Positions 61,781-64,000 of a stretch of DNA of 64,000 nucleotides are shown here, one piece after another. Position 1 is the first letter of the stretch. Each line of letters opens with the position of its first letter. Both the position numbers and the translations under genes were made by a program. The notes beneath the pieces were generated by a model. It saw only the letters and a program-made list of their open reading frames with translations. It ran no database searches and was not told where the DNA came from. The stretch comes from Spirosoma aerolatum. Lineage in GTDB: Bacteria; Bacteroidota; Bacteroidia; Cytophagales; Spirosomataceae. Where the stretch lies: the NCBI RefSeq assembly GCF_002056795.1, contig NZ_CP020104.1, positions 2,243,001-2,307,000 on the forward strand, written 5' to 3'.

Positions 61781-64000
61781 ATGAACCAGACTATCGTTCC
61801 CTCTACCGTCGAGCCTTCTCCCCAACGATTGACGAATGTACATCGTTATTGGCAGGCGACTAATTACCTTGGTGCGGCTCAGCTTTATCTGCGTGATAAT
61901 TTCCTGCTGGAGCGACCGCTGGAAGCATCCGATATTAAACCGCGCCTGCTGGGGCACTGGGGTACGCAGCCAGGGCTGAACCTGGTGTACACGCATCTGA
62001 ATCGACTGATTCAGGATACCAACGCGGAGTTGCTTATGGTCGTTGGGCCGGGTCATGGAGCGCCCGCTATTCTGGCGAACCTTTACCTCGAAGGAACAAT
62101 GGGTGAGTTTTACCCGGAGTTTAGGGTAGGTATGGACGGGATGAGCGAACTAATTCGGCAATTCTCCTGGCCTTATGGCTTGCCGAGCCATCTGGTGCCG
62201 GGCACACCCGGACAGATTCAGGAAGGAGGTGAGCTGGGGTATTGCCTGTCGCACGCGTTTGGCGCGGCTCTGGATAATCCTGATTTGCTGGTTGCCTGTG
62301 TTGTTGGCGATGGGGAGGCCGAAACCGGGCCACTGGCAGCCGCCTGGCATTCGAACAAGTACCTTAATCCGGCCACCTCGGGGGCTGTATTGCCCATTCT
62401 GCACGCAAACGGGTATAAACTGTCCGGACCGACCATTTATGGCCGCATGAGCCAGCCTGAGTTGTCCAGTCTGTTTACGGGCTATGGGTATCAAGTTCGG
62501 TTTGTTGGCGGGAGCGATCCGATGCAGGTTCATGCGGCTATGTGGCAGGCCATAAACTGGGCCTATGAAGAAATTCAGGCCATTCAGCATCGGGCACGTA
62601 TGGGATTGCTAACGGGTGTACCCACATGGCCAATGATCATTCTGCAAACGCCCAAAGGATGGACCTGCCCGTTGACTGTCGATGGAAAACCAATCGAGAA
62701 TACCTCGCATGCGCACCAGTTGCCTGTTGCCGATCCGGCTGGTCAGCCTGCCCAACTAGCTGTTCTGGAGGGTTGGCTTCGGAGTTACCGCCCACAGGAT
62801 TTGTTCGATAGTCTGGGGCGTCCATTTGCCAATGTGCTGGCGACCTGCCCCACGGGTTCCCGGCGTATGGGTATGAATGCCCACGCCAATGGAGGCCAGC
62901 AACTCGTGCCGCTGCAACTACCCGATTATACGTCGTATGCTGTGCCGGTTACCTCGCCCGGAAGCGTTACCGACGAAGGTACGCATACGCTCGCATTGTA
63001 CCTGCGCGATGTGTTTTGCCTGAATGAATCGGCCCGGAATTTTCGGGTGGTGTGCCCCGACGAAACCACGTCGAACCGAATGGCTCCTCTTTTTCAGGCT
63101 ACGCAGCGGGCCTGGATGGGTACCATGACCGAAACCGACGAGTTTTTGTCGCCCGATGGCCGGGTGATGGAAATCCTGAGCGAGCATACCTGCGAAGGCT
63201 GGCTGGAAGGGTATCTGCTCACCGGGCGGCATGGGTTATTTGGCTGCTACGAAGCATTCATACCGCTGGTCGATTCGATGCTGAATCAGTATGCCAAATG
63301 GTTGAAAGTGAGCAGGGAAACCTCTTGGCGGAAACCCTTGGCGTCGCTCAACTATCTGCTGACGTCGCACGTCTGGCGGCAGGACCATAACGGCTATACG
63401 CATCAGGCGCCGGGTTTTATTAACTTGGTAGTTGAAAAGAAAAGCGAAATGGCGCGGGTGTATCTGCCCCCGGATAGTAACTGCTTGCTGGCCGTGGCCG
63501 ACCACTGCCTGCGAAGCCGCGATTATATAAATCTGATTGTAGCGTCTAAAGCCAGGCAGGCCCAATGGCTAACCATTGACGAAGCACGCGCTCATTGCAG
63601 CCGGGGTATGTCGGACTGGGAGTGGGCAGGTAATGCTACAGGGCATCAACCCGATGTGGTGCTGGCCTGCGCTGGCGATGTACCGACCAACGAAACAGTA
63701 GCAGCTGCCGCTATTTTAACGGAACACCTGCCCGAATTGCGGGTTCGGGTGGTCAATGTAGTTGATCTGCTGACCATGCAGTCGCCGGATCGGCATCCGC
63801 ATGGGTTTCCTGAAGCGGCTTTTGTACAGCTTTTTACGGAGAGCCGACCCGTGGTGTTTGCCTTTCATGGGTATCCAACACTCATTCATGAACTGCTGCA
63901 CCATCGGACTAATCCGACCCGGTTTCATGTGCGGGGTTATATGGAGGAAGGCCGTACGACAACCCCTTTCGATATGCTGGTGCTGAACAATATGAGCCGG
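61781..64000 (+). CDS. phosphoketolase, cut by the window end
   Basis: An open frame of 740 codons running off the right edge; family members are about 790-800 residues, so some 50 are missing. This thiamin diphosphate enzyme cleaves xylulose 5-phosphate (and often fructose 6-phosphate) to acetyl phosphate plus glyceraldehyde 3-phosphate (or erythrose 4-phosphate). Motifs: YLRDNFLL, GHWGTQPGLN and VGPGHGAPA early, the TPP motif GDGEAETG near 186, and HVWRQDHNGYTHQAPG near 530. The acetate kinase 6 kb upstream uses its product. The 215-base gap before it has no clear gene or promoter. Confidence 0.94.
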   Translation, partial: MNQTIVPSTVEPSPQRLTNVHRYWQATNYLGAAQLYLRDNFLLERPLEASDIKPRLLGHWGTQPGLNLVYTHLNRLIQDTNAELLMVVGPGHGAPAILANLYLEGTMGEFYPEFRVGMDGMSELIRQFSWPYGLPSHLVPGTPGQIQEGGELGYCLSHAFGAALDNPDLLVACVVGDGEAETGPLAAAWHSNKYLNPATSGAVLPILHANGYKLSGPTIYGRMSQPELSSLFTGYGYQVRFVGGSDPMQVHAAMWQAINWAYEEIQAIQHRARMGLLTGVPTWPMIILQTPKGWTCPLTVDGKPIENTSHAHQLPVADPAGQPAQLAVLEGWLRSYRPQDLFDSLGRPFANVLATCPTGSRRMGMNAHANGGQQLVPLQLPDYTSYAVPVTSPGSVTDEGTHTLALYLRDVFCLNESARNFRVVCPDETTSNRMAPLFQATQRAWMGTMTETDEFLSPDGRVMEILSEHTCEGWLEGYLLTGRHGLFGCYEAFIPLVDSMLNQYAKWLKVSRETSWRKPLASLNYLLTSHVWRQDHNGYTHQAPGFINLVVEKKSEMARVYLPPDSNCLLAVADHCLRSRDYINLIVASKARQAQWLTIDEARAHCSRGMSDWEWAGNATGHQPDVVLACAGDVPTNETVAAAAILTEHLPELRVRVVNVVDLLTMQSPDRHPHGFPEAAFVQLFTESRPVVFAFHGYPTLIHELLHHRTNPTRFHVRGYMEEGRTTTPFDMLVLNNMSR

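Overview
The window reads as chromosomal DNA of a Gram-negative Bacteroidota member, most likely order Cytophagales and close to Spirosoma. This is inferred from gene content, not from a marker gene. The evidence is a TonB-receptor-like barrel with a carboxypeptidase-like N-terminal domain, a PorT-like barrel, a CusA-TolC fusion efflux pump, a GntR regulator with a LacI-type sensor, DUF3109 and NIPSNAP proteins, few Shine-Dalgarno sites, and promoter boxes of the TAnnTTTG type. I see no tRNA, phage, insertion sequence or CRISPR array.

Layout. 0-6 kb: M20 peptidase, ferredoxin reductase plus 2Fe-2S ferredoxin, NIPSNAP protein, a SnoaL-like protein and an alpha/beta hydrolase. 5.6-9.9 kb: a GntR-type regulator divergent from lutABC (L-lactate oxidation). 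10-24.4 kb: mostly housekeeping and envelope genes (receptor-like barrel, GH105, D-aminoacyl-tRNA deacylase, O-methyltransferase, MltD-like LysM transglycosylase, DUF3109, alkyltransferase-like protein, FMN reductase, siroheme synthase N-domain, PorT-like barrel, glucose-6-phosphate isomerase). 24.6-33.7 kb: ArnT-like transferase, small membrane and lipoproteins, acetamidase, an MFS drug exporter, a Dabb protein and an M48 protease. 33.9-40.9 kb: a metal efflux operon on the minus strand (His-rich small protein, CusA-TolC fusion, membrane-fusion protein, VIT1 transporter). 41-46 kb: LytTR regulator, GH32, ankyrin protein, DUF1963 and DUF892. 46.5-52 kb: a LacI regulator followed by a galactonate-type pathway (dehydratase, 2-keto-3-deoxygalactonokinase, aldolase, MFS importer).

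52.7-64 kb is the most coherent accessory block: a GT35 phosphorylase-like enzyme without the usual PLP lysine, acetate kinase, a two-component pair whose response regulator is a REC-CRP fusion, a thioredoxin-fold protein without CxxC, a P-type ATPase, and a phosphoketolase cut by the window end. Phosphoketolase makes acetyl phosphate and acetate kinase turns it into ATP plus acetate. I read this block as a regulated fermentative or low-oxygen energy module; that is inference.

A second theme is noncoding. Many gene ends carry long, perfect or nearly perfect inverted repeats (arms up to 36 bp). Most have unrelated sequences, but three share a GTAACKCGG tip. Some overlap stop codons and one covers a start codon. 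Many are probably terminators, but their arm length and perfection are unusual.
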